The notes below the pieces were generated by a model. That model was not told the origin of the DNA, ran no database searches, and saw only the letters and a list, made by a program, of their open reading frames with translations. A program made the position numbers and the translations under genes. A DNA stretch of 64,000 nt, from positions 16,063,775-16,127,774 of the forward strand of contig OY754984.1 of the NCBI GenBank assembly GCA_963576475.1. Direction: 5' to 3'. Shown piece after piece: positions 1-10,587 of the stretch; the stretch's first letter is position 1, and every line of letters starts with the position of its first letter. The DNA comes from Molanna angustata (taxonomy: Eukaryota > Arthropoda > Insecta > Trichoptera > Molannidae).

Positions 1-24
1 AACTTCGTCTCTATTGATTGATCG

Positions 25-240
25 TCGGCTTTCGTGGCTCAGTTGGTTATGTATCCGACTGCTGATCCCAAGGTCCTAGGTTTGATTCCCGGTAGAGACG
101 GAGTTTTAATTATGTTTTCAGTCTGGATCTGTGAGAGGGTTAATATCGTCTCCTGAATGTGGCAACTTGTTAATGGGTGCATGTTAAATAAATATTTGAC
201 ATGGTACCTGTTAGTTGCCCGAGAAGCAATATAAAAATAA
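25..240 (+). mobile_element. tRNA-headed SINE, family B, copy 1
   Basis: The head carries a pol III A box (TGGCTCAGTTGG, exact fit to TRGCNNAGYNGG), and a B-box-like stretch with the tail GATTCCCGG follows about 30 bases on. A shared body follows (TTTTCAGTCTGGA, then TGTGAGAG, then ATGTGGCAACTTGTTA). The same order recurs at 29,675, 30,277, 21,968 and 54,348. This is a SINE, not a tRNA gene, because a 130-bp body is conserved between copies. Confidence 0.8.
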
Positions 241-795
241 GATGATAAAAGATTTGAAAAATATGTAGGTATGTATATTCGGTACAGGCTCAGCCTAGTG
301 AGGTGGTGTATACCAAATAATACTATAAAAAATGTTTCATATAACTTATTTAAATTGTACTTTTTTGTAATATTTTTTTTGTTTGTAAAAAAAAAAATAT
401 ATTTATTATTATATTACGTCAAAAATATAATTTTACATATTTGAGTTCCTCAAGTATTCATAAAACTCAAAGCATCGAAATAATAATAATAATAATATAT
501 TAACGTTGCTTAGGGATGGTTTTAAGTGAATGGAGGGGTGTATTGTGTGAGGGATGGCTTTAGGTATGTTCCCAAATCATAAACACAACATAAAGAATGT
601 CAGTAATGAATGATGGGGCAATAAAGCAACTCGAGCGAGAAACAAAAATAATATTTCAAATTATTTCTCCTTCAAAGAAAAACTACGATTCTTCCAGATG
701 GCCATTTGTGAAATGATAATATATCAGAATTCATTTTCATTAACTTGATTGAAAAAGATACTAAAAATAAATATTCATAATATGATCCCTTGTTA
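241..795. other. no gene seen; AT-rich spacer
   Basis: Homopolymer A/T runs around 360-400 and an (AAT)n run near 480-497. I see no open frame or recognisable repeat. Confidence 0.5.
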
Positions 796-799
796 AACG

Positions 800-1450
800 T
801 TTATTTATTTATTTAAACTTTTTGTACATATAGTAAGTAGGTACACTGGCGGGCTTATTGCCTAATGGCAATTTCTTCCAACCAACCAGAGTAAATGTGT
901 AATATACAAAACAATGTGTACTATGGCAATAAGTGAATCACATTACAAAATAAATAAAGATAGCAGAAGAAAAGTAATAAAAAAAGTAAAAAAAAGAACA
1001 CAAAAACAAAGAAGATAGCATATAAGAACAAATCATAGCAATGATAGGAAGACTGAGGGATAAGGAAAGGAAGAGGAGAGGAAGATGTAATCAGGTGTTG
1101 TCAGATAAATATTTTTGCTTTAGCCTTTTCTTAAAGATGTTTAGTGAGATAGACGACGTAATATCAGGACTAAGCAATTCCATAGTCTAGCTGAATGTAC
1201 TTCAAATGAAGAGCTAAAAAATTCAGAACTATGAATAGGGATAGATAGTAAAGCACGTTCAGCAGATCGAAGTGGACACCCATCGCTTGAAAGATAAGTG
1301 AATTTATCTTTGAGATACTGAGGTTAATTTGGATTAAAAAGGACATTGTATAGTAATGACAAGATATGTATATTACGTCGATGTCGTATCTTGGGCCAAT
1401 GAAGAAGATTACGGTAATGAGAAATTTAGTCCAAAGATAAAACTACTCTA
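800..1450 (-). pseudogene. LINE family A (CR1/Jockey-like) 3' remnant
   Basis: The minus strand shows the same blocks as the better copy at 26,866-27,665: a (TAAA)-type tail next to position 800, a 3' UTR containing GGCAATTTCTTCCAACCAACC (read on the plus strand here), and the decayed C-terminal reverse-transcriptase region (block CAGCAGATCGAAGTGGA, plus strand, near 1,260). No frame longer than a few dozen codons survives. Reads as a 5'-truncated, heavily mutated retrotransposon copy. Confidence 0.65.
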
Positions 1451-1551
1451 CTCTTTAGTCTATTACTAAGTGATAATTTTTTAACTATCCCAATACAAAG
1501 AGTACCTAGAGCAATTATTAAAAATACCTTGGATTGATGCTCACAAATTTT

Positions 1552-1725
1552 AGATGAGTGTTGTCAGAGCGGTTAGCGCGCTGGGGCTGTAATCCAGTGG
1601 TCGCGGGCTCGAATTCTGTCAAAACCGATTTCGTTCACCTATAGTACAAGCATTTATGCTTAATTTAGGAAATGTATGAGGATTTATATGTTCTTGTTAC
1701 AAGGAAATATTCATACTTTGAAAAC
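1552..1725 (+). mobile_element. tRNA-headed SINE, family A, copy 1
   Basis: A-box region CAGAGCGGTTAGCGCGCTGG, B-box region GGCTCGAATTC, then the family body (CGATTTCGTTCACC, then CAAGCATTTATGCTTAATTTA, plus strand). Other copies lie at 14,371, 19,565, 29,313, 30,764, 39,646, 48,436 and 57,081. This copy is more diverged in the head than the 57,081 copy. Confidence 0.8.
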
Positions 1726-2033
1726 AAAAATGATTCCAACATTGACAATTAAGTATTTTTCAGGACGAGTGGAGGCGTCTAATCCAACTGTCGATTTGTT
1801 CAATAGATTTTTTTTCTCTTGACATGTCTGAGTTTATTTGTTTGTGTTAATTTGTTTATTTGCTAATTTTGGCACAAATCATCCAATGCCTTGAAAATAA
1901 AATAAAAATATATATATATCGACCAAGTGTCAAGCCAAGATACGCGAGATATATGCCAGGTCTATATTTTTCATGGTTTTTTTAACTTTGAAGTCAAAAC
2001 ACCAATTTAGAGGCTTCGCAGCATTATGTTCTC

Positions 2034-2350
2034 TATATGGATTTACACAGAATTTGTAGTAGAACATTTAGGCCGGATTGTTTCAACAAAAGTATCAGTA
2101 ATAGTATAGTTAAAATAATTTGATTTCATAAAATTGTTCGAAATCGATATTTTTTCCTCCTCACTACCCCTAGGGGATAAAGTGGGGAGTTATCAATTCG
2201 CAATTTTAAAGGGTTTTTTGTTTCAGATAATCATGGATTATGGATATATGGATTTACACAGAATTTGTAGTAGAACATTTAGGCTGGATTGTTTCAACAA
2301 AAGTATCAGTAATAGTATAGTTAAAATAATTTGATTTCATAAAATTGTTC
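2034..2350 (+). repeat. 105-bp direct duplication, offset 211 bp
   Basis: Positions 2,034-2,139 recur almost exactly at 2,245-2,350. The unit covers both Helentron-like host sequence (GATTTACACAGAATTTG) and the left end of the nested MITE (GGATTGTTTCAAC), so it arose after the MITE inserted. Confidence 0.75.
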
Positions 2351-2470
2351 AAAATTGTGTCGTTTGACGGCATTAGATTTTAATGAAACAACCAAAAGTA
2401 TTGCACAATTTTATGAAATCAAAGTATTTTAACTATACTTTTACTGATACTTTTGTTCGAGAAACACAGC
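2282..2470. mobile_element. MITE nested in Helentron-like copy F
   Basis: About 70-bp inverted ends: the left arm starts GGCTGGATTGTTTCAAC and the right arm ends GAAACACAGCC. The intervening arm sequence (TGATACTTTTGTT and CAATTTTATGAAATCAAA in the right arm) is matched by the left arm in inverse. TTA flanks both ends, as expected for a 3-bp TTA target-site duplication (PIF/Harbinger-type elements use TWA). The superfamily is inference. Confidence 0.6.
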
Positions 2471-2614
2471 CTTAGTGTGTCTGTGTGTGTCCCCTTATAA
2501 CTTTTGATCCGCTTCAATGCACGTAACCTTAAATTTTAGAATATATAGAATGTTAGCCTACAAAATTTTTATACTCAGAATTTTGAATTTATGTTTCAGT
2601 CAGGGATTCAAGAA

Positions 2615-3110
2615 GTGTCATGTTAATTATAAATAAACAAAAAAGATATACAAAAAAATAAACATTTTACAATCGAAAATATACAAATCCGTACTGAAAA
2701 TATCACAAGTTGTTTCTCTCATAAAAAATGTGTATATCGTCTGTTTATATTTATGTTTGGACAGCATAAAAATGTCACATTAATGAGAGTATTCATTCCC
2801 AATATTATGGAGACGACTGACTAGCGAGTAATATTCTGTTTGTGTGCGTGGATTGTTGTAATAAAATGGCGCTGTCTGTCTGGTGGATAGTCGTGGTATA
2901 TTGTAATTAATCAGTTCTGTTAGTAAAGGCTGTCCAAACTCGAGTGAACTATTTTGTGTAAAGTAATCAAGTCAAATATTTGTTTGCGATCAGATAGGTT
3001 GTCGCTTGTTATATCACGTTGTGGGATATGCCGTGATGGTATGACTATGAATGACATTACCATGACTAATTCCAATGATATGAGTATCAAGACTATCGCC
3101 CAGTATTTCA
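2615..3110. other. no gene seen
   Basis: Non-coding in all frames by eye. A short stretch near 3,022-3,045 resembles the terminal block of LINE family B (ATATGCCGTGATGGTATG). Nothing else recognised. Confidence 0.4.
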
Positions 3111-3245
3111 GTCGGCCCTTAGGAGTTTAACTCAAGTTTAATAAAAATATTGCGTATTTCAGTACCTAATCTTCCCTTAAATACGTCACTAAACGACAAA
3201 TATTTAACTCAACGTTTCTGGCGGATCGCGTGTCTTAATCTTGAG
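3111..3245 (-). mobile_element. fragment of the 9,420-9,998 TIR element
   Basis: Inverse of the right part of the TIR element at 9.4-10.0 kb: shared blocks CCTAATCTTCCCT, TACGTCAC and ACGACAAATATTTAACT, followed by ACGTTTCTGGC. It ends where the RNase H fragment begins. Confidence 0.65.
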
Positions 3246-3252
3246 TTAAGTA

Positions 3253-4209
3253 TTGTTTCACCCACCACTTGAGCTGAGAAAACAGTATCTGTCAGATAAA
3301 TTTGTTTTAAAATGCAATATTATTATATTCCACCCTCTAATTAGAAAAATCGCTATGCTTAAAATATTCACAAATCAATCACCATTTTGGAAACATAAAA
3401 TCTCCCCTCCTCTTGTAAATAGCCTCACCTTTTTAGACCAATACTCATCGGATTTCATTAAATCTGAGACACTCCCAGTTTACTCATTACCCTATCAAAA
3501 TTTAATCGAGCCGCCAAACATAATCCACTCATTAGGAATAACTCCAGATGCTTTTGCATCTAAAAGACTTAAACACGTAATTGAATCCAAATGGAATGAC
3601 TGGAAAATACTTTATACGGATGGATCAAAAATGGACTGCAAAAGCAATACTGGAGCAGCAGTATTTAGTGATTCAGATAAAGTTGAATTGCTTTTGACTC
3701 TCCATAAAGATTCTACAATATTCTCAGCAGAATGTATAGCTATAATAGAGGCTTTGAACTATGCAAATAAAAAACGATTCTTAAAGACATTAATATTGAC
3801 CGATTCCTTAAGTACACTCGAAAAACTCTCTAAATCCCCTATTTTGTATAGTGATGACCACTACTGTATAGATATATGGAAAAAAATTAAAGAAATATGC
3901 AACCAAAACAGAAAACTTTGTCTGGCATGGATACCAAGTCACTGTGGTATACCAGGAAATGAGAAAGCGGATGAATTGGCTAAGAGAGCAACATATGGAA
4001 ACACACGGACACATCCCAATATTACACAAAACGATCTCCTACCAATCGCAAAATACCGTCTGATGAATAAATGGCAGTTATATTGGGACACAAGCTCACT
4101 GACAAAGGGTAGACTTTACAAAACGACCCAACAAACAATTGTCAATAAGCCATGGTTCCATGATAAAGCTTTTGACAAACATTCCATCAGCGTTATGTGT
4201 CGTATATAA
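3253..4209 (+). pseudogene. non-LTR retrotransposon RNase H domain (ORF2 C-terminal part)
   Basis: A 318-codon open frame that begins without ATG, so it is a 5'-truncated fragment. RNase H catalytic residues are visible in order: Asp123 in YTDGS, Glu160 in FSAECIAIIEAL, Asp184 in LILTDS, His230 and Asp240 in WIPSHCGIPGNEKADELA. In the family this domain removes the RNA strand after reverse transcription. Residues 1-110 fit the linker between reverse transcriptase and RNase H in I/Jockey-type elements. The frame stops shortly after the RNase H fold, before the usual cysteine-rich C-terminus, so the 3' end is also missing or frameshifted. The intact catalytic set suggests a younger insertion than most neighbours. 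Not a host RNase H gene: no intron, no start codon, retroelement-type linker. Confidence 0.85.
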
Positions 4210-4955
4210 AACGCAATAAATCGTATAAACATTTTTTAACGCTCGCGATAGTAACCCTTACTAACGTGTAACTTTATAGTGCATTGGACGGGTTTAATAT
4301 ATCATGTTTAAAGTTACTAGATTTAGCGTTATATTTGTTTATTTATTTACCCTTTATCACACCATATTTATAATGACAACGATAAGTAGATTACTGCCGC
4401 ATAACTAGGAAATTCTGTTCTAGAGCTAGCAGTTTACAATTTTTATTTACAATTAGATGCAATTATGACAACAAACATATATGTCCTCTTAATGCACAAA
4501 ACAAAATATGCTTTAAAAATAAAATATCCACGCATTGCGAAAAACAAGCACGTACATCATAATATTATATATGTGAGTTCGCGTATCACATAACCAAATC
4601 GCGTTATTTATGATTACATACTTGAGTCGTTTTAAACTTCAAAAATGATCAATTACTTTAGTGTGCTGTGTTGTACTTGTGTTCTACAATATATAATTTT
4701 TGATGATTTACTTCTCCTACGCTGGGGGCATAATGCGTATATCAAATTTAATGATACACAATTTTATAAAGGATACGTACGACTTATCTTTAAAGCGTTA
4801 ATCTCCATCTACATAGTATCTTTCACTTAAAGATTTTTTTTATTTTTATTTCGTTATAATGCATCACACCATTCACATACATTAAAAATAGATAAATGCT
4901 GCTCAACTAGGTATGTTATGCTTGTTTATTTCGTGTTATTAAAATAATATTTCAC
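4210..4955. other. no gene seen
   Basis: AT-rich. The 61-codon open frame at 4,645-4,830 has low-complexity composition and no recognisable motif; I do not call it a gene. Confidence 0.4.
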
Positions 4956-4959
4956 AGGG

Positions 4960-5570
4960 GAATGAGGCAGATGTTATATTTTTATTCAAAATTGCAAACT
5001 CAACGGTTGACTGCCCTGATCTGCTAGAACGCTTGACTCTGAGAGTGCCAACAAGACCGACTAGACTGACTGAAATACTTTACCTCCCCATTTGTAACAC
5101 TAATGCCAGACAGAATTCTTTCATATACCGCACTTCCCATTTTTATAACTCCAACAATAGTGATGCAGACCTTTTTAACTCCCCATTGATTATGGTAAAG
5201 AATAGATTATTAAGTACTCTAATATAATCCTAGATACTCATGCTGATAAGTTGGGTTCATCACATAAAGGTTCACACACATCCTCATACACACACTCCCC
5301 ACTCACATGTCACATATCTGATTTTTACTGTTTTCTTTTTTTCTCCTACACTACATAAATATATAAATGGTAATAATGTATATATGTAAGTGATGCGTGG
5401 AAGGAGATGGAGGAGGCCTTCGTCCAGGAGTGGACGGGATTGGGCTGAGAAGAAGAAGAAGTGATGCTGGGCATGCTTATTTTTTATTTAATTTTGTATC
5501 ACCTGTATATTTTGTCCAGTTATTGTTTGTATACTTTGTATGAAATAAAATAAAATAAAATAAAGGTAGC
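4960..5570 (+). pseudogene. LINE 3' end (C-terminal RT frame plus UTR and tail)
   Basis: The frame ending at 5,227 reads as the extreme C-terminus of a Jockey/CR1-like reverse transcriptase: LYLPICNTNARQNSF followed by an F-Y-N-S-x-D-x-D-L-F-N-S pattern. The 3' UTR then runs to an (AATAAA)n tail at about 5,550-5,568, interrupted by the 62-bp insertion at 5,397-5,458. A second copy of this UTR lies at about 32,180-32,745, also interrupted. Confidence 0.7.
5388..5467 (+). mobile_element. 62-bp RTE-type tail insertion with 9-bp TSD
   Basis: AAGTGATGC occurs at 5,388-5,396 and again at 5,459-5,467. Between them lie 62 bp encoding the final residues of an RTE-like ORF (WKEMEEAFVQEWTGLG, then stop) and a (GAA)n tail. 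The same C-terminus occurs on the minus strand at 16,500-16,746. This is an extreme 5' truncation with a clear target-site duplication. Confidence 0.88.
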
Positions 5571-5989
5571 ATATACATTTTAACAAATAACTATATAAAC
5601 TAAACTATTTCGTACATTTATAAAGGTGACTATAGTTATCATGATATGCACATTCTTGTAGTGTATGTATGTACGTATCCTGTAATCTTTATGTACACAA
5701 AATTTATTACCAAATCATAAAGGTGTACAAAATTTATTGCCAATTCAAGTATGCACATTTTTTTTATCAAATATCTTTTATTATGAATTTGCTGGCGATA
5801 AACAACTATGTTTTGTTTCGTTTCTTGTTCATACTTTTGTGTACTATTTTTGTTCTCATACCTAATTATTTTGTATTTTTTTAAGAAGTTTATTGGATTT
5901 AAAATTTTGCATATTATTTCTATTTCATTTATTTTAAATCAAATTTTGATATATTTGTTTTTTACGTCAAATTTTAATTCAATACGCAA

Positions 5990-6530
5990 TCAACCTCGCC
6001 ACATTCTGGATCACACATATGATTTTTATCTAGTTTTGATGATGGAACTCACGAGACCAAAGTATCATCCTCTTCAATTTGCAAAGTCGTATGCGATTAG
6101 TAAAAATTGTGTAGCTGCGCTCCTGAATATTTATCTGCAATTTGTATACCCCCGACAGTTCCCGAAGATTACGAAGCTTGACGAACTATATAGCCCATCG
6201 CAGTCCGTACAAATAAATCAAGCAGCCATTCATGCGTCGACCTTTTCATTGAATACAGTCTCGTGTTATCAATTTTTATTTATTCCGACCCTTGACACCA
6301 CGAACAGTTATTATATCTTATTATTTTAAAGCCTTCATGGTAAATTAAAATTGTGTAAATTGTATCTCAAATATTGAACTGACTTTTGCAATATCATATT
6401 TGGAGGTAGATGTATAAATAATAAAACTTTTGAACATGCGCTTGTAATATTGTCCTTCTGATAAATAGTCTTTTTAAATAATAATATATACCTACCCCCA
6501 AAATTCTTTAGCACGTCGTCCAAATTCGAT
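5990..6530 (+). repeat. unclassified interspersed repeat (family R)
   Basis: Shares CTCCTG and TTCCGAAGATTACGAAG-like blocks with 48,590-48,730, and its right part (TTTGGAGGTA, then TACCCCCAAAA) with 49,380-49,560 and, inverted, with 17,590-17,762. An open frame of 173 codons crosses the left part but has no protein-like features and is not called a gene. Confidence 0.5.
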
Positions 6531-6740
6531 GAATCTTATTATTTTATTATTAGAAAGGGATTACTTCAGAGGTGGTTCCATCTGAACTAAGTCAAAAGGT
6601 TTGATAGGAATCACGAGAAATCACGAAACTCATTATTTTTCTAAGGATTTGCGTATTATTGTAAAGGCGAACTGTATTAAAGATAATATAACTATTTTCA
6701 CAAAGTAAAAACACCACGATTTTCTATCTTCACTTCACTT
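6531..6740. other. no gene seen
   Basis: Short AT-rich spacer, no motif recognised. Confidence 0.4.
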
Positions 6741-6761
6741 TCCGTGTCCAAGATCATCAAC

Positions 6762-7037
6762 CTATATTGTATCCATCCAGTGATTTGCAGCAATAATAGT
6801 ATTCTCATTCGTTTGCCACAGATCCTCAGAGCAACCTCCTTCCATAAGCGGGCAGTTCAGCAGATGTGACATGTTCTGCGTCTCCCCACATTCGCATGCC
6901 GTGTCCTGGTCATCCTCTAGCATTCCCCATCTGTCCAGGTTTACCTTGCACTTTCCTACACCCGTGCTTAGTCTATTCAGGGATTTCCAGGTTGCATAAT
7001 ATGTTGTTTTTCTATCTTGACATACATGCATATTCAA
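6762..7037 (-). pseudogene. non-LTR retrotransposon C-terminal cysteine motif (type K)
   Basis: The 91-codon minus-strand frame reads TTYYATWKSLNRLSTGVGKC, then ...WGM..., then CECGETQNMSHLLNCPL. The pattern W-K-x-L-N-R-L-x-T-G-V-G followed by C-x-C-G-x(6)-H-L-L-x-C-P is the zinc-like C-terminus of a non-LTR retroelement ORF2. Related fragments lie at 21,752-21,949 (minus) and 33,690-33,935 (plus). No 5' partner domain is adjacent, so this is a truncated copy. Confidence 0.7.
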
Positions 7038-7040
7038 ATC

Positions 7041-7500
7041 GGTTTTTTATCAATTATGCCTATAAGGAATCCTTATTGCTATGTGTCCCTGTTGTTATTA
7101 TTTTGCATAACTTTTATTTGTTTTTTTTATCTAAATATCCGTAGGAATAGAAGATCGACCAAAGCAATTGTCAAAAATTCGTTAGTTATGATATTCATCT
7201 CTTCCGATATTTTATTAACAAATTCAACATAAACGAGAATCGTATATTAGCGAAAATGGTTTAACCATCGTAATATTGGACGGTAAAATGAGATAGCTAA
7301 GATGAATTTACACTTTATGAATCGCCGAATTACGCTATAAAATAAACATAAATAATAATTACATATATAATACATAAAGAGATTTATTTTTGCCTAACAT
7401 AGAAAATGACTCATTTCCATAATAAATATTGTATCAACAGAAACATTATAACATAAAGCAGATTTATGTCTTTTCTAAGAAAATACACAAGTCTTTATAA
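7041..7500. other. no gene seen
   Basis: AT-rich. The short open frames at 7,017-7,232 overlap the start of the minus-strand retroelement relic and look fortuitous. Confidence 0.4.
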
Positions 7501-7503
7501 TAT

Positions 7504-8480
7504 ACTAGTTGCATGTAACACATGAGATCCAACTGTCGATAGCGATAGTATGTATAGTTGAAGAATAAGAATCAAACTATAAACCCATAAATCCAAATTA
7601 TTGAAAATTTTAACACATGTTGATATGTATGTCAAGATAGGACAGTATGGAGGTCAGTCCTCTTTTCCTACCCGGAATATGAAAACAGCATGATGGTTCT
7701 GTATGTATGTTTGGATATTAAGTAGGTACATATCAAACTATTAAGTCTTCTTACATATTGTGTATAAGCGACTGCCATACAAATTGTATGTAGCAATGTC
7801 GTCACTAAATTCAATATTTATAAAAATTGTTAAAAAAAATTGGGATGTGCTTATACAATGTTAATATTTTTTATAGAAAATTAAATTATCTAGTTGGGGT
7901 GTTTCGGATTTTTTCGAAATTTTTAAAAAATTTGGAAATATAGGCAGTTAAACTCATAAATTTATCATAAAAAAAAATTTTTTTTAATAAAAAATGTTTG
8001 AGAAACCCTGGATTTTTTTTGAAAAAATAAATTTGAGATTTTGTATTTGTCTATGTTTATACCAATTTTCAGCGTTCTAGCTTTTATGGTTTCTGAGATA
8101 TATGGAAAAATTAACCAAAATTTCAAAAGTTGATAACCCCTGGCTGAAACAAAAATTCACAATTCTGAGTATAAAAGTTTTGTAAGCCTATAACTGTTTA
8201 TATATTCTGAAATTTTGGGCTCTGTATATTGAGCGGATCAAAAGTTATAAGGGGGGGACAGACAGACACACACACATAAAACTCACATAAAATGTTCTAC
8301 TCCGAATTCTGAGTAAATCCATGTATGGGAACATATATGCTGCGAGGCCTCTAGTTGGTGTTATCAGCATGCAAAAAGTCCACTACACCATACAAAATTG
8401 TCCTTCGTACACGCATCTTGGCTTAATAATGTCGATTCATTAAGAGAATTGAATTCTCATGAACGAATCGACAGTTGGAA
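7504..8480 (+). mobile_element. Helentron-like non-autonomous element, copy A
   Basis: About 980 bp. CCAACTGTCGA at 7,529-7,539 is matched in inverse by TCGACAGTTGG at 8,468-8,478. Just inside the right end is an imperfect 42-bp palindrome at 8,431-8,472 (arms GTCGATTC...GAATCGAC around AGAATTGAATTCT). A purine run, GGGGGGG, and a CA microsatellite sit in the core. Short inverted sub-terminal repeats, a 3' stem-loop and an internal microsatellite are the documented layout of Helentron/HINE (DINE-1-like) elements. No Rep/helicase frame is present. A TIR-type MITE is the alternative. Confidence 0.7.
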
Positions 8481-8645
8481 AAGTGAATGCCAACGTTAAA
8501 GCTGTATGTGATAATATTGAATATTTTTCAATTTGAGATGTGTGAATTCTGAATAGATCCCAACAAATACGTGATCGAATGAAGACATTATATTATATTT
8601 CCAAAAGTATACCTAAATATTACACAGGAACAAAATACAATTTAA

Positions 8646-8872
8646 TCGAATATTTTTTATTATTGTATATACGCAAACATTGGATTTTTTTTCCCTGTCG
8701 GGGGTCAAAGATATTTTTCAACAGGTTTCCCGGTTCTCCAACAGTAAATATTCCAACTTCGTCTCTATTGAGATAGTTAAAAATCTGTTAAAAAATATCT
8801 TTGACTCCCGACAGGGAAAAAAAATTCAATGTTTGCGCATATGCAATAATAAAAAATATTCGATTACTTACA
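8646..8872. repeat. inverted pair of repeat family Z (hairpin)
   Basis: Two ~80-bp arms, 8,646-8,727 and 8,788-8,868, are near-perfect inverses (ACTCCCGACAGGGAAAAA in the right arm, its complement in the left), separated by a 60-bp loop. Family Z also occurs at 9,180-9,362, 30,105-30,215 and 63,770-63,985. Confidence 0.75.
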
Positions 8873-8985
8873 CATTGGTACAAGTAGGTAAATAGGACAA
8901 AAAAAATGACCTTATAAGTCTGGCGCAATTCAGGGGTGACTTCTATGCGAAAAATGCATTTGTCACCTCTGGTATAAGAATTGTT
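8872..8985 (+). repeat. interspersed repeat shared with 58,259-58,362 (inverted)
   Basis: About 110 bp with blocks TAAGTCTGGCGCAATTCAGG and GGTGACTTCTATGCG, found in opposite orientation next to the reverse transcriptase insertion at 58.4 kb. Confidence 0.7.
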
Positions 8986-9179
8986 GCTCTCATTATTTAC
9001 AAAAAACCAATTCTCTCAATAGATGGCGTTACAACAAAAATAAATAAAAATAATAAGAATGTTGTTCATAATTTCACACATAGATGGCTGTAGTAAAAAT
9101 TCCTTATTTTCAAGCGAAAAAAATTTCAGTATTACAATATACCTATAGAACTTTCAAAATTGAATTGATAGGGATCTCA

Positions 9180-9362
9180 TTAAAAAGGCATAATTGGTGA
9201 ACGTTGCGCAAGCGCATAAAGTGATCACGTAAACTAGCCGATGACAGGTCGTAAGCCCTGTAGGTGCCTTGATTTCTCGGTTCTCCTACAGTAAATATTC
9301 CAACTTCGTCTCTATTGAGATAATTAAAAATCTGTTAAAAAATACAATTTAATTTATACTAA
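9180..9362 (-). repeat. repeat family Z, copy 2
   Basis: Inverse of 63,820-63,985: shares CGTTGCGCAAGCGCATAAAG, GTCGTAAGCCCTGTAGG and TTCCAACTTCGTCTCTATTG. The first 17 bases of the window also match its inner end. Class unknown. Confidence 0.7.
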
Positions 9363-9419
9363 TTACAATTTTACACTTTTTTTCACACATTTGAAAATTT
9401 CACTGCTTTACTAGACATA

Positions 9420-9998
9420 GGCCCGGTATTACAGTTGACACTCAAGTCATTGAGTTTTTGTAAAACTCGAGATTAATGTTAAGGGGAGATTGAATCCATT
9501 TCCGTATTACAGTGCAATATGACATGTCAGTTACTAAATCTTCAATTATAGACATATTTTACTTTTTCTGTGGTTATTATCTGTCAAATTTTAAATAACC
9601 TCAAATAATACAAACAACGAAACGGGACGCTACGACTTGAAATACTATTGTTTTATTATCCAACATGGTAAATTTAATTATTTTCGCCAAAATAATGCTT
9701 CTAAATGCCCATGTTCGTTTCAATATGTCTGTCAGTTTGTTTTGTTGTGTAGCTCCACCGTCGATACAACTAACGCCTCTAGTGATAGAACACTGAAACT
9801 ACACGCGTTGCCTAGCAACAAGTCGAGAAATGACAGTTGACTCACCTTTAAGTACTTACTCTGCCAGAAACGTTCAGTTAAATATTTGTCGTTTACGTGA
9901 CGTATTTGAGGGAAGATTAGGCCTAAACGGACACTGTAATACGCTCTATTTTTGTAAAACTTGAGTTTAGCTCTTAAACTGAGACTGTAATACCGGCC
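9420..9998. mobile_element. TIR element, ~580 bp, family G
   Basis: The left end GGCCCGGTATTACAGT mirrors the right end ACTGTAATACCGGCC. CATA flanks both sides (9,416-9,419 and 9,999-10,002), a possible target-site duplication. No transposase frame is seen; the two short open frames inside overlap on opposite strands and are not protein-like. A partial inverted copy lies at 3,111-3,245. Confidence 0.7.
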
Positions 9999-10002
9999 CA
10001 TA

Positions 10003-10430
10003 GTCTGTTCTGAGGCAGTATTAATTTAAATTTTCTATGGCGACTCTGCGATCATAAGATTTGTTTTCTTTTTTTTTCTTCACATATTCCATTCACTTTA
10101 GGACATCGTCAACCAGGATGAAAATCTCTAAAATTTCTATCTCAAAAAATCTATGTGTACCGAGGAAGATCCTTCTCTACCAATCTGCTTCAGCCAGCGA
10201 GAAAATAATAATAAAAAATGTGAACAAGGGAACAAAGGTTGGTTCTTTGGAACAGGAATCTTTCAATGAATATCTTTTTCAACCAATCCATGAAACCATG
10301 AATCCATGAAAGTCACAAATAAATTCGGTTCATCAGCATTTGGTCCCTAAAGAGAGAGAAAAATACGGCATGAAATTTATTAAAAAAAAGCCGAACCCAA
10401 AAAATCTACAGTGAAAATATTGTGGCGGCA
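10003..10430. other. no repeat seen; weak 82-codon open frame
   Basis: A plus-strand frame at 10,061-10,309 is open but lysine/serine-rich without motif. I cannot support it as a gene. Confidence 0.35.
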
Positions 10431-10587
10431 CAGCGCTTAGCGACTGCCCTGTCAAATGGATGCATGCTCTTCCTAGCGTCCAATCAGCGAGCATCGATCT
10501 TTCTGGAGTTTGGCGCTAGGGGTTTTTTTGACTGAACTCTCAAACGACTCACTACAGTGCCAATCTCTCCTCTTTCTTGTTTATTTC

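Larger units (their letters stand above)
1779..2612 (-). mobile_element. Helentron-like non-autonomous element, copy F, interrupted
   Basis: Reverse-oriented and diverged copy of the ~1-kb family seen at 7,504, 24,024 and 51,502. It keeps the terminal CCAACTGTCGA at 1,783-1,793, the block AGAGGCTTCGCAGCAT and, beyond an insertion, the CCTTATAACTTTTGATCCGC block and the adjoining TTTCAGTCAGGG. A MITE is inserted in the middle. Family assignment is from shared sequence; the Helentron label is inference. Confidence 0.65.

Noticed and set aside
25..110. tRNA gene
   Set aside because: A and B boxes are present but the sequence belongs to a multi-copy SINE with a shared non-tRNA body; the acceptor stem is not closed.
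5808..6329. 173-codon open frame as a gene
   Set aside because: Overlaps repeat family R, hydrophobic low-complexity N-terminus from T-rich DNA, no motif.
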